Of a stretch of DNA of 64,000 bases, positions 18,165 through 26,968 are shown piece by piece. The translations under genes were made by a program, and so were the position numbers. Below the pieces are notes generated by a model. The model was not told the DNA's origin, searched no databases, and saw only the letters and a list, made by a program, of their open reading frames with translations. This stretch comes from Pseudosulfitobacter pseudonitzschiae (GTDB lineage: Bacteria > Pseudomonadota > Alphaproteobacteria > Rhodobacterales > Rhodobacteraceae): NCBI RefSeq assembly GCF_002222635.1, contig NZ_CP022419.1, positions 145,223 through 209,222 on the forward strand, written 5' to 3'. The first letter of the stretch is position 1. Every line of letters starts with the position of its first letter.

Positions 18165-19555
18165 GCGATACAGGGGACGCAGAGCTCGAGAAACGCCTCG
18201 CCGCACTAGAACAGGGCGGAAATCGCGGGGATTCACCTAAAGCCAGACGCTCGCCCCTTCTGGCCGTCATCGTCGTCGCACTCGTTGGTGCAGGTGGCGC
18301 CGTCCTCTACATGATCTCCGGATCAGACGAAGAAACGGCGTTGCCAACAGCCACACCTGATGTGTTTCAAAATGAGGGTGACGGCTTTGGTGCGATCGAA
18401 GCCATTCCGCCGCCCCCTGCCCCGGAAACGCAAATTGTCGTAGCCCCCGCCGCACCTTCTGAGCCCAACGCAGAACTTCTTGGTCAACTGGCTGCCCTTC
18501 AGGCCCAGATCGAGGAATTGCGCAATGCGCCGGAACCGGTGGTAGAAGAAGATACGGCCGCCGCAGACGCCATTGATGGGCTAACAGCTCAGATCGCGAC
18601 CTTGCAAACCGCATCGCAGGCAGCCCAACAGCTGTTTCAGGACGAACTGGCGGCGCGTGATCGCGAATTGGAACAAATCCGTATGGACTTGGAGTTGGCC
18701 CGACTTGAGGCCAATCGGCCAGTGCCTGCGCCGGTTCCTATTGGACCGTCTGAAGAAGACCTCCTTGCGCGCGAGGCAGAACGGTTGCGCCGCGAAGAGG
18801 AGGCACGTCGCATGGCTGATCTGGAGCGCCGCGCGGCAGAAGAACGTGCGTTTCAGGATCGTCGCGTTACCTCCCCTACAATTGCATTTGGCGGCACGTC
18901 AGGAGCGAACGAAACACCGCTTACCGAGCGCACATTCGGCGAAGTGACAGACTTTGTGTTGAACGGCGCGTTGCCGACCACCGTCACACAAGCCGAAGTC
19001 ATCGCCAATCCTTCCAACACCATCATTCAAGGGACTATGATCCAAGCCGTGATGGAAACGGCTCTCGACAGCTCCCTGCCCGGCCAAACCCGCGCGGTCG
19101 TCTCCGAAGATGTCTTCAGCTTTGACGGATCGCGCCTTCTTATCCCACGCGGGTCGCGGCTGATCGGGCGCTATCGCTCGGGGCTAGATATTGCACAGCA
19201 GCGCGTCACCATCGCCTGGGACCGGATTATCCTGCCAGACAATCAAACCATCCGGATCAGTTCCTTTGGTGGTGATGAGCTGGGCCGTTCGGGTGTTACG
19301 GGTTTTGTCGACACCCGCTTTGATGAACGTTTCGGCTCCGCAGCACTGATTTCTCTCATCTCTGCAGCCCCGAGTGCTGCTGCGGCCTCTGTTGAAGATG
19401 AAGCCGCCGCAGATGTGCTCGAGGATGTTGGCGATGACCTGGCCGATGCCACAGACAGCGTCATTGGCGACTACCTCTCTATCGGCCCCGTTATCTATGT
19501 CGATCAAGGCGCACGTGTCACCGTCATGGTTGACCGTGATCTAGAGATCTTTTGA
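18161..19555 (+). CDS. virB10: VirB10 energy-sensing core protein
   Basis: 464 residues. A membrane segment at residues 30-50 (LLAVIVVALVGAGGAVLYMI), a Pro/Ala-rich stretch, a long charged coiled coil (LLAREAERLRREEEARRMAD) and the C-terminal TrbI beta-barrel (IQGTMIQAVMETALDSSLPG; GSRLIGRY). It spans both membranes and couples ATP use to gating. An upstream in-frame TTG exists but lies inside virB9; the ATG here overlaps the virB9 stop. Confidence 0.9.
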   Translation: MSDTGDAELEKRLAALEQGGNRGDSPKARRSPLLAVIVVALVGAGGAVLYMISGSDEETALPTATPDVFQNEGDGFGAIEAIPPPPAPETQIVVAPAAPSEPNAELLGQLAALQAQIEELRNAPEPVVEEDTAAADAIDGLTAQIATLQTASQAAQQLFQDELAARDRELEQIRMDLELARLEANRPVPAPVPIGPSEEDLLAREAERLRREEEARRMADLERRAAEERAFQDRRVTSPTIAFGGTSGANETPLTERTFGEVTDFVLNGALPTTVTQAEVIANPSNTIIQGTMIQAVMETALDSSLPGQTRAVVSEDVFSFDGSRLLIPRGSRLIGRYRSGLDIAQQRVTIAWDRIILPDNQTIRISSFGGDELGRSGVTGFVDTRFDERFGSAALISLISAAPSAAAASVEDEAAADVLEDVGDDLADATDSVIGDYLSIGPVIYVDQGARVTVMVDRDLEIF

Positions 19556-19558
19556 TCC

Positions 19559-20545
19559 ATGTCACTGAGCTATCTCCAGACCTCGCTTGATAAGCTGGAC
19601 GCCGCATCCCGCAACGATGTCATCGAGATTTGTATCAATCCGGACGGCACCTGCTGGGGAGAATTTCAGGGCGATCATTTTATGCGGTTGCTGGACCAGC
19701 GGCTGTCAGAAACGGAGGTCAAAGATCTGGGCAATCAGATTGCCTCCAGTGCAAACACCACCATGAGTAAGGACAGGCCCATCGTATCGGTCTCGATTGC
19801 CTACAAAGATCGCCCGATCCGCGCACAGGTCATCACGCCGCCCGCCGTCATGTCGGCCATGTCGATCAGCTTGCGGTTCTTCTCAAGCCTTTCCCTCGAA
19901 AAAATTGAGCTGTCGTTTCTGTTTGGCAAGGAACGCAAGCTTGAAGAGGTGCGGCAAGAGAAAACCCAAGAATTGCGCGCAGTCGTGGAAGCCGGCGTGA
20001 TCGACGATGCGCTGGCCTTTTGCGTTGAGAATAGGCTCAACATGATCGTCTCGGGTGGTACCTCGACAGGCAAGACCGTGGCAGCCCGCAAGATACTTTC
20101 GTATGTCGGCGCTGAGGAGCGGATCATCACGATCGAGGAGGCTGCCGAGCTTCTGCCCGCTCAACCAAACGTGGTGACGCTGATCGCAAACCGTGATGCA
20201 GCGTTCCAAACCGCAGACGTTCTCCTCACCGCGACGCTGCGCATGCGGCCGGACCGGATCATTCTTGGCGAGGTCCGCGGTAAAGAGGCCATGACCTTCC
20301 TGGAAGCCATCAACACGGGTCACGGCGGATCAATGACCACGCTACATGCCGAAACCCCGCAACTGGCGGTGCAGCGATTGGCGATCGCCGCCCTCAAAAC
20401 AGAAATCCCGATGACCTATGCGGACATGGTTCGATACATCGAGAATTCCATCGACGTGATTATCCAAACCGGGCGTCACAACGGTGCGCGCGGCATCACC
20501 GAATTTTACCTCCCTGGCATGGAGCAGATTGGAGCAACCGGATGA
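19559..20545 (+). CDS. virB11: VirB11 hexameric ATPase
   Basis: 328 residues, of the GspE/VirB11 superfamily. Walker A GGTSTGKT near residue 165, an Asp box region (IITIEEAAEL), Walker B-like RPDRIILGEVRG and the His box region GHGGSMTTLHAE. It works with VirB4 and VirD4 at the cytoplasmic face. It starts 3 nt after virB10 and shares ATGA with the next small gene. Confidence 0.92.
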   Translation: MSLSYLQTSLDKLDAASRNDVIEICINPDGTCWGEFQGDHFMRLLDQRLSETEVKDLGNQIASSANTTMSKDRPIVSVSIAYKDRPIRAQVITPPAVMSAMSISLRFFSSLSLEKIELSFLFGKERKLEEVRQEKTQELRAVVEAGVIDDALAFCVENRLNMIVSGGTSTGKTVAARKILSYVGAEERIITIEEAAELLPAQPNVVTLIANRDAAFQTADVLLTATLRMRPDRIILGEVRGKEAMTFLEAINTGHGGSMTTLHAETPQLAVQRLAIAALKTEIPMTYADMVRYIENSIDVIIQTGRHNGARGITEFYLPGMEQIGATG

Positions 20546-20745
20546 AAACCTATGAATACGAGATCCTGTCGTTCCCGATGGATCGCAAAAATAGTCTGAT
20601 TGAAATGCAGGCCGCGTTGAATGCGAAGGGCCAGATCGGGTGGGAGGTTGTCTCAATCAGCTCGTCCGAGTTTGCCAATATCGGGCACACAGCTTTCCTG
20701 AAACGTGAATCCTTCGAAGGCGCAGATGTTGGTGGTACCCGATGA
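20542..20745 (+). CDS. Small DUF4177-like protein
   Basis: 67 residues with the DUF4177 pattern: YEYEILSFPMDRK, then a helix, then GWEVVSISSS. These are small beta-alpha-beta proteins of unknown function. It overlaps virB11 and the next gene by 4 nt each, so it is expressed with the secretion system. Confidence 0.65.
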   Translation: MKTYEYEILSFPMDRKNSLIEMQAALNAKGQIGWEVVSISSSEFANIGHTAFLKRESFEGADVGGTR

Positions 20746-21155
20746 TGCATCGTACTATCCGTCTCACTTGGCTCACGATTGTTTTGGGGCTGACTGCACC
20801 GCCCTTGGTGGCGGAGCGTAATCTAATCCCCAGCCTCGAGAGCATTCCGGATGTCTGCTCTGAGCGCCCAAACGAACCCAATTGGATGGAGAACATCGCG
20901 CTGCGAGACGCCTACCAGCGTGTCTTGGTCCAAGACATCTATCGAGCACAGAGCATGGAGCGGGTCGTTGAGACGGGATCCTGCGACTGCGCCGCGCGCT
21001 TCCCAACTTGGGATTCAGCCGAAGGCACCTTCCGAGAAAACCATGCCGGAGCGAACCGTTCAGAAATGCTGCAAGCCTCGGACATCTACAACCGCCGCGC
21101 AAATGAACTTCGGCCTCAAGCCAAAACGATCTGCGAAGCCGCAGGCAATTGGTAG
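20742..21155 (+). CDS. Small exported T4SS-operon protein
   Basis: 137 residues. Signal peptide (LTWLTIVLGLTAPPLVA), then a Cys-containing helical domain (two Cys in SCDCAARFP, one in PDVCSERPN and one in KTICEAAGNW). The family is not recognised. Four Cys in the periplasm suggest disulphides. Its place between virB11 and virB6 suggests a structural or lytic-control role, which is inference. Confidence 0.6.
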   Translation: MMHRTIRLTWLTIVLGLTAPPLVAERNLIPSLESIPDVCSERPNEPNWMENIALRDAYQRVLVQDIYRAQSMERVVETGSCDCAARFPTWDSAEGTFRENHAGANRSEMLQASDIYNRRANELRPQAKTICEAAGNW

Positions 21156-21167
21156 GGACATCCTGAA

Positions 21168-22244
21168 ATGAGCGTCGTCACCTACTTCGTTGAAACCTCC
21201 CAAGGCTATCTCGACACCGCCGCCGAAACGCAATTCGGATCTGTTGCCGCTACAGTGGGTACGCTGCTCGTCCTTGGAACAACGGTCGTCGTGATCTTCG
21301 TCTTCCTGAACATGATCTACCAATACAAAGCGATGGACGGACGAACGGCGTTCTGGCTTGCGGTGAAGATCGGGTTGATTGGAATATTTGCGACCAATTG
21401 GGTGCAGTTTAATGCACTGTCATCAGCCATACTAGCTGGCATCGATAGCATCGCTGGCGCGCTTGTTGCTTCGGTTGGTGGCGGCGTGCCCGGCCCCTCC
21501 GGCACCTTCGCCGAAGAGTTTGACAGGCTCATTGCCGAGCTCGGGGAGTATCTGAATGCGGCGGGGTCGGAGCTCAACTGGATGGCGGGCGCGATGCTCG
21601 ATATCGTCGGGGTCCTGATGCTGTCGATTTTAGGTGGGCTTGCGGCGTTCATTTTGGTGGCTTCGCGTCTGATGATCGCCCTGCTTATTGGCATCGCGCC
21701 GGTGATGATGTTCCTGACGCTGTTTGACGTCACCAAAGACTACTTTGCTCGGTGGCTCTCCGCGCTGATCTCTTTTGCCATTTATCCCATTGTCGTGGCA
21801 GGTGTATTTGCAACGATCACAGGTGTTGCCTCCGCATTGATCGGGGAACTTGGTGATCCTGAAGGAGCGACGAACATCGGCGCGCTCATCCCGTTTTTTA
21901 TGATGGTTCTCATGGCCAAAGGATTTATCGTCGCAACGCCATTCATCGTGCGGGCGATATCGGGGAATATCATGATGCCTGCGCTGTCGGGTGGCCTGAG
22001 TGGAAGCTATGGATTTGCCCGTGCGGCCATGGGCAATCAACAGGCTTACAATCGCTATCTCGTTGGAGGTGCCAGCGGGGCAGAATACGCCGCACTCAGA
22101 GCGCGTCAGATGTTTGGAGTACAACAAATGCCACAACGGCCGGGGATGGCAAATGTGACACCCACAGGAAGCAGTCCATCGACCGGAACTGGATCGCAAA
22201 TGCTGGCTCAGCTTGCGAGGCTTGGCAGATTGGGGAGACGATGA
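21168..22244 (+). CDS. virB6: VirB6 polytopic channel protein
   Basis: 358 residues, of the TrbL/VirB6 family. At least six hydrophobic segments, including the conserved LMIALLIGIAPVMMFLTLFDVTKDYFARWL region (residues about 163-195). The C-terminal 70 residues are polar and Gly/Pro-rich. It forms part of the inner-membrane channel. The order is unusual in that virB6 follows virB11. Confidence 0.88.
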   Translation: MSVVTYFVETSQGYLDTAAETQFGSVAATVGTLLVLGTTVVVIFVFLNMIYQYKAMDGRTAFWLAVKIGLIGIFATNWVQFNALSSAILAGIDSIAGALVASVGGGVPGPSGTFAEEFDRLIAELGEYLNAAGSELNWMAGAMLDIVGVLMLSILGGLAAFILVASRLMIALLIGIAPVMMFLTLFDVTKDYFARWLSALISFAIYPIVVAGVFATITGVASALIGELGDPEGATNIGALIPFFMMVLMAKGFIVATPFIVRAISGNIMMPALSGGLSGSYGFARAAMGNQQAYNRYLVGGASGAEYAALRARQMFGVQQMPQRPGMANVTPTGSSPSTGTGSQMLAQLARLGRLGRR

Positions 22245-22411
22245 GCATGCCCGACCCAGACGCGGAAATTGTAATTAAGGAGCAGGCCGACCTATGGGCC
22301 ATGTCGCATGGGTTTTCTGATGCAGACGAAATGAAGCAGTGGGGCGAGCAAATGGAACGTGAGCGCCTTGCAAAATTTGCCTTAAAAGAGGTGACTGAGA
22401 ATGAACAATAG
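22241..22411 (+). CDS. Tiny soluble ORF, T4SS operon
   Basis: 56 codons: acidic and helical (MSMPDPDAEIVIKEQADLWA, then GFSDADEMKQWGEQMERERL). The ATG overlaps the virB6 stop (ATGA) and the 3' end overlaps the next small gene. Its coupling on both sides is the main evidence that it is real. No family recognised. Confidence 0.55.
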   Translation: MSMPDPDAEIVIKEQADLWAMSHGFSDADEMKQWGEQMERERLAKFALKEVTENEQ

Positions 22412-22592
22412 TAGAGTAGCAGATCGCCTGGGTGGCTTTATCATCGGGCTTCCAACAGTGGCATTTCCCATATGGATTGCGGGTTGGTCGCCGTGGCTGG
22501 GCGTAATTACGACGACCCTGTTTTTGGTTGTAGCCGTGTCTTACGTTTGCGGCGCTACGCCTAAATGGTTTCAACATGGAACTGCGAAGTAA
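22401..22592 (+). CDS. Small membrane protein, T4SS operon end
   Basis: 63 residues with two hydrophobic stretches (GGFIIGLPTVAFPIWIAG and LGVITTTLFLVVAVSYV), probably a helical hairpin in the inner membrane. It overlaps the preceding tiny ORF by 11 nt and closes the virB operon. An entry-exclusion-type role is possible but unproven. Confidence 0.55.
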   Translation: MNNSRVADRLGGFIIGLPTVAFPIWIAGWSPWLGVITTTLFLVVAVSYVCGATPKWFQHGTAK

Positions 22593-22879
22593 GCGCAGCT
22601 TAGACAACACTTTCCGATGACGCGTTTACCTCAATATGTTGCTGATATGGGGTTCTCTGGTAGGGGCAGGACCATATATTAGTGAAACCAGCCGTTCGTG
22701 CGTGATGCAGCGAAAGAGGAAAACGAGCCCATTTTACCTCTTTTTTGTGGTGCAGCGAATGTCTGGTATTGAGAAACGGTTAAAGAAAATGCTGAACCCA
22801 CCCAAAGGAGCGAGCTAATTACCAGCTCTCCTTCTTCAAATGAAAACTGGGAGACCGAAAACAAATTTGGAGCAGCTGT
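22593..22879. other. Convergent gap between virB operon and cox cluster
   Basis: AT-richer than its neighbours. A 60-codon plus-strand frame (22636-22818) has no family signal. No clear intrinsic terminator was seen for either side. This is one junction of the cox segment with the transfer genes. Confidence 0.4.
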
Positions 22880-23863
22880 CTAAAAGGAAAGTTGCGCAGT
22901 TTGATAGGCCTGCTGAACGTCAACAACCAATTGTTGGTCATACGCAAAGGCCTGCGCGATTTCGGCCAGCGCAGAGATTGCAATCAGGTCGGCATTTCGC
23001 AGCGAAGGGACAAGGCCAATTGGGCCCCTAATGCGCTGCAGGTCCCGATCCGAGACACCCATGTCAGCTAACTGGGCAAGCCGGGCGGTGTGGGTTCTCT
23101 GGCTGCCTAACGCCCCGACAAATCCGGCCGTGGTAGCCAGCGCCGCGACAAGGAACGCAGGTTCCCAATCGTGATCGTGAAACAGAGTTAAGAAACCACT
23201 GGTCTTGTCCAAATCTAGTGTGGTGATGTTTCGCTGAGACGTCACATGAGTTGGGGCGTCTTTACAGTAAGCCGTGATTGCAGCGAGGTCATGGATGTCG
23301 GGGGAAAAGCCAGTCACATCAAATCCGATGACATGAGCAACTTTGGCGGTAGCTCGAAAAACAGCGCCCCGCCCAGCAAGGGTCAGGGCCACCTTGGGCT
23401 GATAGGCAATCGTGATCGGGAGGAGAGCCGCCTCAGTTGCTTTGGGATGGAACGTCAGGGATACGGGCTCGCGTGCCAACAAAGCAGTGTAGGCTGCCAC
23501 AAGCGCTGCTTTGTCGGGTGCAGGGTCGATCCACACCGACAATGCCCCACCGCAAGGCAAAGCCAAATCATGGAAGGGTGACCCATCTCCGTAACGCAAC
23601 AAGCGGGCTGATCCTGACTGCAAACATTCCAACGCCTGAAGCAAGATATCCTGATCAATGCAGCCGTTGGACATATAGCCCGTCATCTCGCCGATATCAT
23701 TGACGACAGCCAGTGATCCCAGATCACGTGCGCTGCCGCCCTTGATATCCACCGACGTAATCAACACAAAACGCTGCCCTGTTCGCACAAAGGTCGCGAC
23801 CTGCGCCAAAACGTCGACCGCATGGTCTTGATATGCGATGGGATTAACCAACCGTTTCTTCAT
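22880..23863 (-). CDS. coxI: CoxI, XdhC/CoxF-family maturation protein
   Basis: 327 residues. XdhC-like: N-terminal AVDVLAQVATFVRTGQRFVL and GSLAVVNDIGEMTGYMSNGCID, then a Rossmann-type C-terminal domain (GFVGALGSQRTHTARL). Such proteins handle the molybdenum cofactor during insertion and sulphuration of xanthine-oxidase-family enzymes. The ATG overlaps the coxG stop by 20 nt. It is longer than the coxF product at 25011, which matches CoxI versus CoxF in Oligotropha. The open frame extends upstream into coxG but has no start signals there. Confidence 0.8.
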   Translation of the reverse strand: MKKRLVNPIAYQDHAVDVLAQVATFVRTGQRFVLITSVDIKGGSARDLGSLAVVNDIGEMTGYMSNGCIDQDILLQALECLQSGSARLLRYGDGSPFHDLALPCGGALSVWIDPAPDKAALVAAYTALLAREPVSLTFHPKATEAALLPITIAYQPKVALTLAGRGAVFRATAKVAHVIGFDVTGFSPDIHDLAAITAYCKDAPTHVTSQRNITTLDLDKTSGFLTLFHDHDWEPAFLVAALATTAGFVGALGSQRTHTARLAQLADMGVSDRDLQRIRGPIGLVPSLRNADLIAISALAEIAQAFAYDQQLVVDVQQAYQTAQLSF

Positions 23864-24296
23864 CCAGCACTTCGGCAAATTTCTTGAAGAACTTGGCCGC
23901 GAGCTTCTTCGAAGTGCTTTGAATAAGCCGGCTGCCGAGTTGTGCCAGCTTGCCGCCGATCTGCGCCTTGGCATCATAGGACAAGATCGTGGAGTCTCCG
24001 TCTGCAACCAGCGTGACATCCGCGCCGCCTTTGGCATGACCCGCAGCGCCGCCGCTGCCCTGTCCCGTGAGCGAAAACGCGTCTGGTGCACCACTTTTGT
24101 CGAGTTGAACGTCTCCGCTAAAGCGCGCCTTCACCGGCCCGACTTTGAGCACGATCTTTGCTTCAAGTTCAGTGTCCGAATGTTGGATCAGCTCTTCACA
24201 CCCTGGGATGCATTCACGCAAGATTTCGGGGTCGTTCAATGCTGCGTAAACGCGCGCCATGGGCGCATTGATGATGATTTCGTCTTTAAGTTCCAT
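23844..24296 (-). CDS. coxG: CoxG, SRPBCC-fold protein
   Basis: 150 residues with the CoxG pattern MELKDEIIINAPMARVYAAL and DPEILRECIPGCEEL, a START/SRPBCC lipid-binding fold. The C-terminal helix (LIQSTSKKLAAKFFKKF) is amphipathic and basic. The family helps anchor CO dehydrogenase at the membrane and passes electrons to quinone, as known for CoxG proteins. It lacks the long C-terminal tail of the larger (about 200-residue) CoxG. Confidence 0.85.
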   Translation of the reverse strand: MELKDEIIINAPMARVYAALNDPEILRECIPGCEELIQHSDTELEAKIVLKVGPVKARFSGDVQLDKSGAPDAFSLTGQGSGGAAGHAKGGADVTLVADGDSTILSYDAKAQIGGKLAQLGSRLIQSTSKKLAAKFFKKFAEVLDEETVG

Positions 24297-24308
24297 GGAT
24301 TGTTTTTC

Positions 24309-24410
24309 CTAACAGCAAGGGGATTTGATGGACGCAAGCATTTCGGCCTGCGCAGGAATGAGGGCCCATTTTTGACGGCAGGCCCGAAGATAGGTGCGTA
24401 ACTTTTTCAT
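24309..24410 (-). CDS. 33-codon ORF in the cox operon
   Basis: Begins MKKLRTYLRACRQKWALIPA and ends in SPCC. The ATG overlaps the stop of the cytidylyltransferase gene (ATGA), giving the same tight coupling as the other cox junctions. It is basic, with three Cys and no membrane segment. No family recognised. It could be a small maturation or metal-handling factor, or a non-functional coupled frame. Confidence 0.4.
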   Translation of the reverse strand: MKKLRTYLRACRQKWALIPAQAEMLASIKSPCC

Positions 24411-25018
24411 GTCAGATCCTTTTGCGGCATCATTTGTTCGAAGGCCCCAAACGCGGCGGGGGTGTCGATGTCATTGAAGAATCCGGCTTGTGTCATTGGG
24501 ACATGCTGGGTCAGTTCAGGATGTGCCCGCGTGAATTTCCCACAGCCAGGGTTGGCCTGATCTGCAAGCAATCGGGCGCGCATGGCCGCGGGCACAACGA
24601 TAGGATTGCCGCGTGCGGTGTCTTTGAAAGGGATTGAGATTTTCTGAACGTCCCCCGCCAAATGCGCTGTAATTAATGCACGAAGGTCGTCTGTTGTAAG
24701 GTGTGGTTGGTCGCCAAGCCCGATCAGATATTGCTGCGAGCCGCGTGCCTTAAGAAGCCCCGCGCGGACTGAAAACGGTTGCCCCGCGTCGAAATCTGCG
24801 TTGTGAATAAACTGGATCGGTAAGCCGTCAAGGGCAGCCTCGATCCTATCGGATTCAAATCCTGTCACCACGCACACCCGACCGTCCAAGGCCGCAATGT
24901 AGGTTTCAACGACGTGCCGGATCATCGGTTTGCCGTGGATCGGCAACAGTAATTTGTTGCGATCTTCCATGCGTCGCGACAGACCTGCGGCCAAAATGAT
25001 CGCGCCAAAACTATCCAT
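24407..25018 (-). CDS. MocA-like molybdenum cofactor cytidylyltransferase
   Basis: 203 residues. A MobA-like NTP transferase: FGAIILAAGLSRRMEDRNKL (nucleotide loop), KPMIRHVVETY, and GLGDQPHLTTDDL (metal-binding). MocA makes the cytosine dinucleotide form of the cofactor, which CO dehydrogenase uses, so its place in the cox operon fits. The ATG overlaps the coxF stop; the frame is open 27 nt further but that would sit inside coxF. Confidence 0.85.
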   Translation of the reverse strand: MDSFGAIILAAGLSRRMEDRNKLLLPIHGKPMIRHVVETYIAALDGRVCVVTGFESDRIEAALDGLPIQFIHNADFDAGQPFSVRAGLLKARGSQQYLIGLGDQPHLTTDDLRALITAHLAGDVQKISIPFKDTARGNPIVVPAAMRARLLADQANPGCGKFTRAHPELTQHVPMTQAGFFNDIDTPAAFGAFEQMMPQKDLT

Positions 25019-25790
25019 TCTGGGCGACACTCGCCAAAAGATCACGTTTGACCTGTGTCAGTTCCGCAAGAATCGACAGCGCGATCTCGGCAGGTGTGAC
25101 AGCGCCAATGTTCAGCCCGGCGGGCGCACGGACAGTGGCGATTTGTGCGGGATCGGTACCTGCCGCGATCAGCTTTTCGGACAGGCTCGCAAACTTTTTG
25201 GAGCTGCCAACGAAGGCGACGTACTCAACAATACCAGCCAACCCTGTCTTCAACGCAGCCAGATCACCTTGGCCTTGCGTCGCAATCACAAGATACCGTG
25301 CGCGATTGGGTGTGCGTGCGGCCAAAGGGGCGTCCACGCTGACAGTTTTGACGGCCCAACCAAACTGCGGTGCGAGCTCTGTCAGCTTTTCAGCCACTGG
25401 AGATTCTCCAAAGACCAGCAAATCAGGCGTGGGGAGGTGAGGTTCGATAAAGATGTCGATGGTGCCTTTGGAGGGGCATCCGTTGCGTGCAAAACGGACG
25501 CCATCAACGTCATCGCCTGCAACCACGCCCTTTTCCGTCAGCTCCTCTTGCGGGGCGACCGAGATGAATTGGGGCTGTCCTGTCGCATAGGCCCGCAAGG
25601 TCGCCTCTTTGATCGCACCACGCACGCAGCCGCCGCCAAGCCATCCTTGAAGGATCTTTCCATCTTCGCGCAACAACGCCTTGGCGCCGGGTTTGGCTGA
25701 GGTGGTTCCTGCGGTGCGCACAATCGTGGCGATGGCGAAACAGTCTTCGCCCTCGTTCAATCCGTGGTCCATGATCTGTTTGGGTGTCAT
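25011..25790 (-). CDS. coxF: CoxF, XdhC-family protein
   Basis: 259 residues. XdhC-like with FAIATIVRTAGTTSAKPGAK, GWLGGGCVRGAIKEA and a C-terminal Rossmann domain ending in GAVTPAEIALSILAELTQVK. Needed for assembly of the sulphurated Mo-Cu centre of CO dehydrogenase in known systems. It overlaps coxE by 4 nt and the cytidylyltransferase by 8 nt. Confidence 0.85.
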   Translation of the reverse strand: MTPKQIMDHGLNEGEDCFAIATIVRTAGTTSAKPGAKALLREDGKILQGWLGGGCVRGAIKEATLRAYATGQPQFISVAPQEELTEKGVVAGDDVDGVRFARNGCPSKGTIDIFIEPHLPTPDLLVFGESPVAEKLTELAPQFGWAVKTVSVDAPLAARTPNRARYLVIATQGQGDLAALKTGLAGIVEYVAFVGSSKKFASLSEKLIAAGTDPAQIATVRAPAGLNIGAVTPAEIALSILAELTQVKRDLLASVAQNG

Positions 25791-26968
25791 AGCCGCGCCA
25801 TTTCGGTCTCGAGCGCTGCCAAGTCGCCCAGAGTATTGGCTGCGCGAAAGAGATCCAGATGCGGCAATGCCCCTGCCATCGCTTTGGCAGTCGGTTCATA
25901 ACCGTCCCAACCTTTGAGCGGGTTAAGCCAGATGATCTTGCAGCCGCGTTTTTTCAAGCGAGCGAGCGCGTCGGAAATCCCGTCTGGTGATGCGGTGTCA
26001 TAACCGTCCGACAGGATCATCACGACGGTTCGGTTATCAACGAAGCGACGGCCATAGGTGTTTGCAAACGTATCAAGGCTCTTCGCGATCTTTGATCCAC
26101 CTGCGAAACCTTCGGCCAGCAAAGACAATCGGGCCAGCGCGCGCAGTGCATCCTTGTCGCGAAGGGCTTCGGTAATTCGCACAAGGCGGGTGTGAAACAG
26201 ATATGCATCGGCACGAGAATCGGCGCGCATTAAGCCTGCAAGGAACGCAAGGAAAATACGTGAATAGACGGTCATCGATCCCGACACATCACAGATCGCC
26301 GTGATCCGCAGCGTGCGGTCAGGCCGCTGGCGTTTGGGCAGCGCGAAGGGTTCGCCACCCGTCGCAAGGCTTTGCCGCATGACTTTGCGAAAGTGGATTT
26401 GATCCCCTTTGCGCGCGGCTTTTCGACGACGTGAACGGCGATCCCGCAGCACTGCCCCAAGACGCAAGGCGATCTTTTCAGCCTCGGCAATATCCTCGGG
26501 GCGGACAAGGTCGCGCAGGTCTTTCTTGAACAGGTTGGTGACATCCGTTGCAATCAATTTGCCCTCCCCGTCGCTTTCGGCTTCGCCATCGCCACCGTCA
26601 GGGCCGCCGATGTCGCCAGTTCCGCTGCTTGCGTCTTCGCTGGTTTCGCGACTGGACTGTACGTTTTCACTTTGACTTGGGGTCGCTGTTGCGGTCACAC
26701 GGGTTTTGACCCGCCCGCCATTCATCCAAAAGCTGTTGAACAAACCGTCGAACTGCGCCGCTTCTTCGGCGCAGCCGGTAAACACAGATTTCAGTGCGCG
26801 GCGTGCATCGTGGGGGTTTGCCGCGTTGATATGGGTCAAGGCATCCAGTGCCGCGCCCGTTTCACCCACGCCAAGCCGCAAGCCGTTGTCACGTAGATGC
26901 GCAACAAATCCGGCCATTCGGGCGGCAGGGCCGGGATCGCGGGCGGCAAATTTGGTCACAAGGCTCAT
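25787..26968 (-). CDS. coxE: CoxE, von Willebrand A-domain protein
   Basis: 393 residues. The C-terminal VWA domain has the MIDAS motif DVSGS near residue 228 and FVDNRTVVMILSDGYDTA further on. The middle is acidic and low-complexity (GGDGEAESDGEGK). With the CoxD ATPase it forms the MoxR-VWA pair that inserts copper into the active site in known systems. The two genes overlap by 4 nt. Confidence 0.88.
   Translation of the reverse strand: MSLVTKFAARDPGPAARMAGFVAHLRDNGLRLGVGETGAALDALTHINAANPHDARRALKSVFTGCAEEAAQFDGLFNSFWMNGGRVKTRVTATATPSQSENVQSSRETSEDASSGTGDIGGPDGGDGEAESDGEGKLIATDVTNLFKKDLRDLVRPEDIAEAEKIALRLGAVLRDRRSRRRKAARKGDQIHFRKVMRQSLATGGEPFALPKRQRPDRTLRITAICDVSGSMTVYSRIFLAFLAGLMRADSRADAYLFHTRLVRITEALRDKDALRALARLSLLAEGFAGGSKIAKSLDTFANTYGRRFVDNRTVVMILSDGYDTASPDGISDALARLKKRGCKIIWLNPLKGWDGYEPTAKAMAGALPHLDLFRAANTLGDLAALETEMARL

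Noticed and set aside
22636..22818. 60-codon ORF after the virB operon
   Set aside because: No ribosome site, coupling or family signal; it falls in an AT-rich convergent gap.
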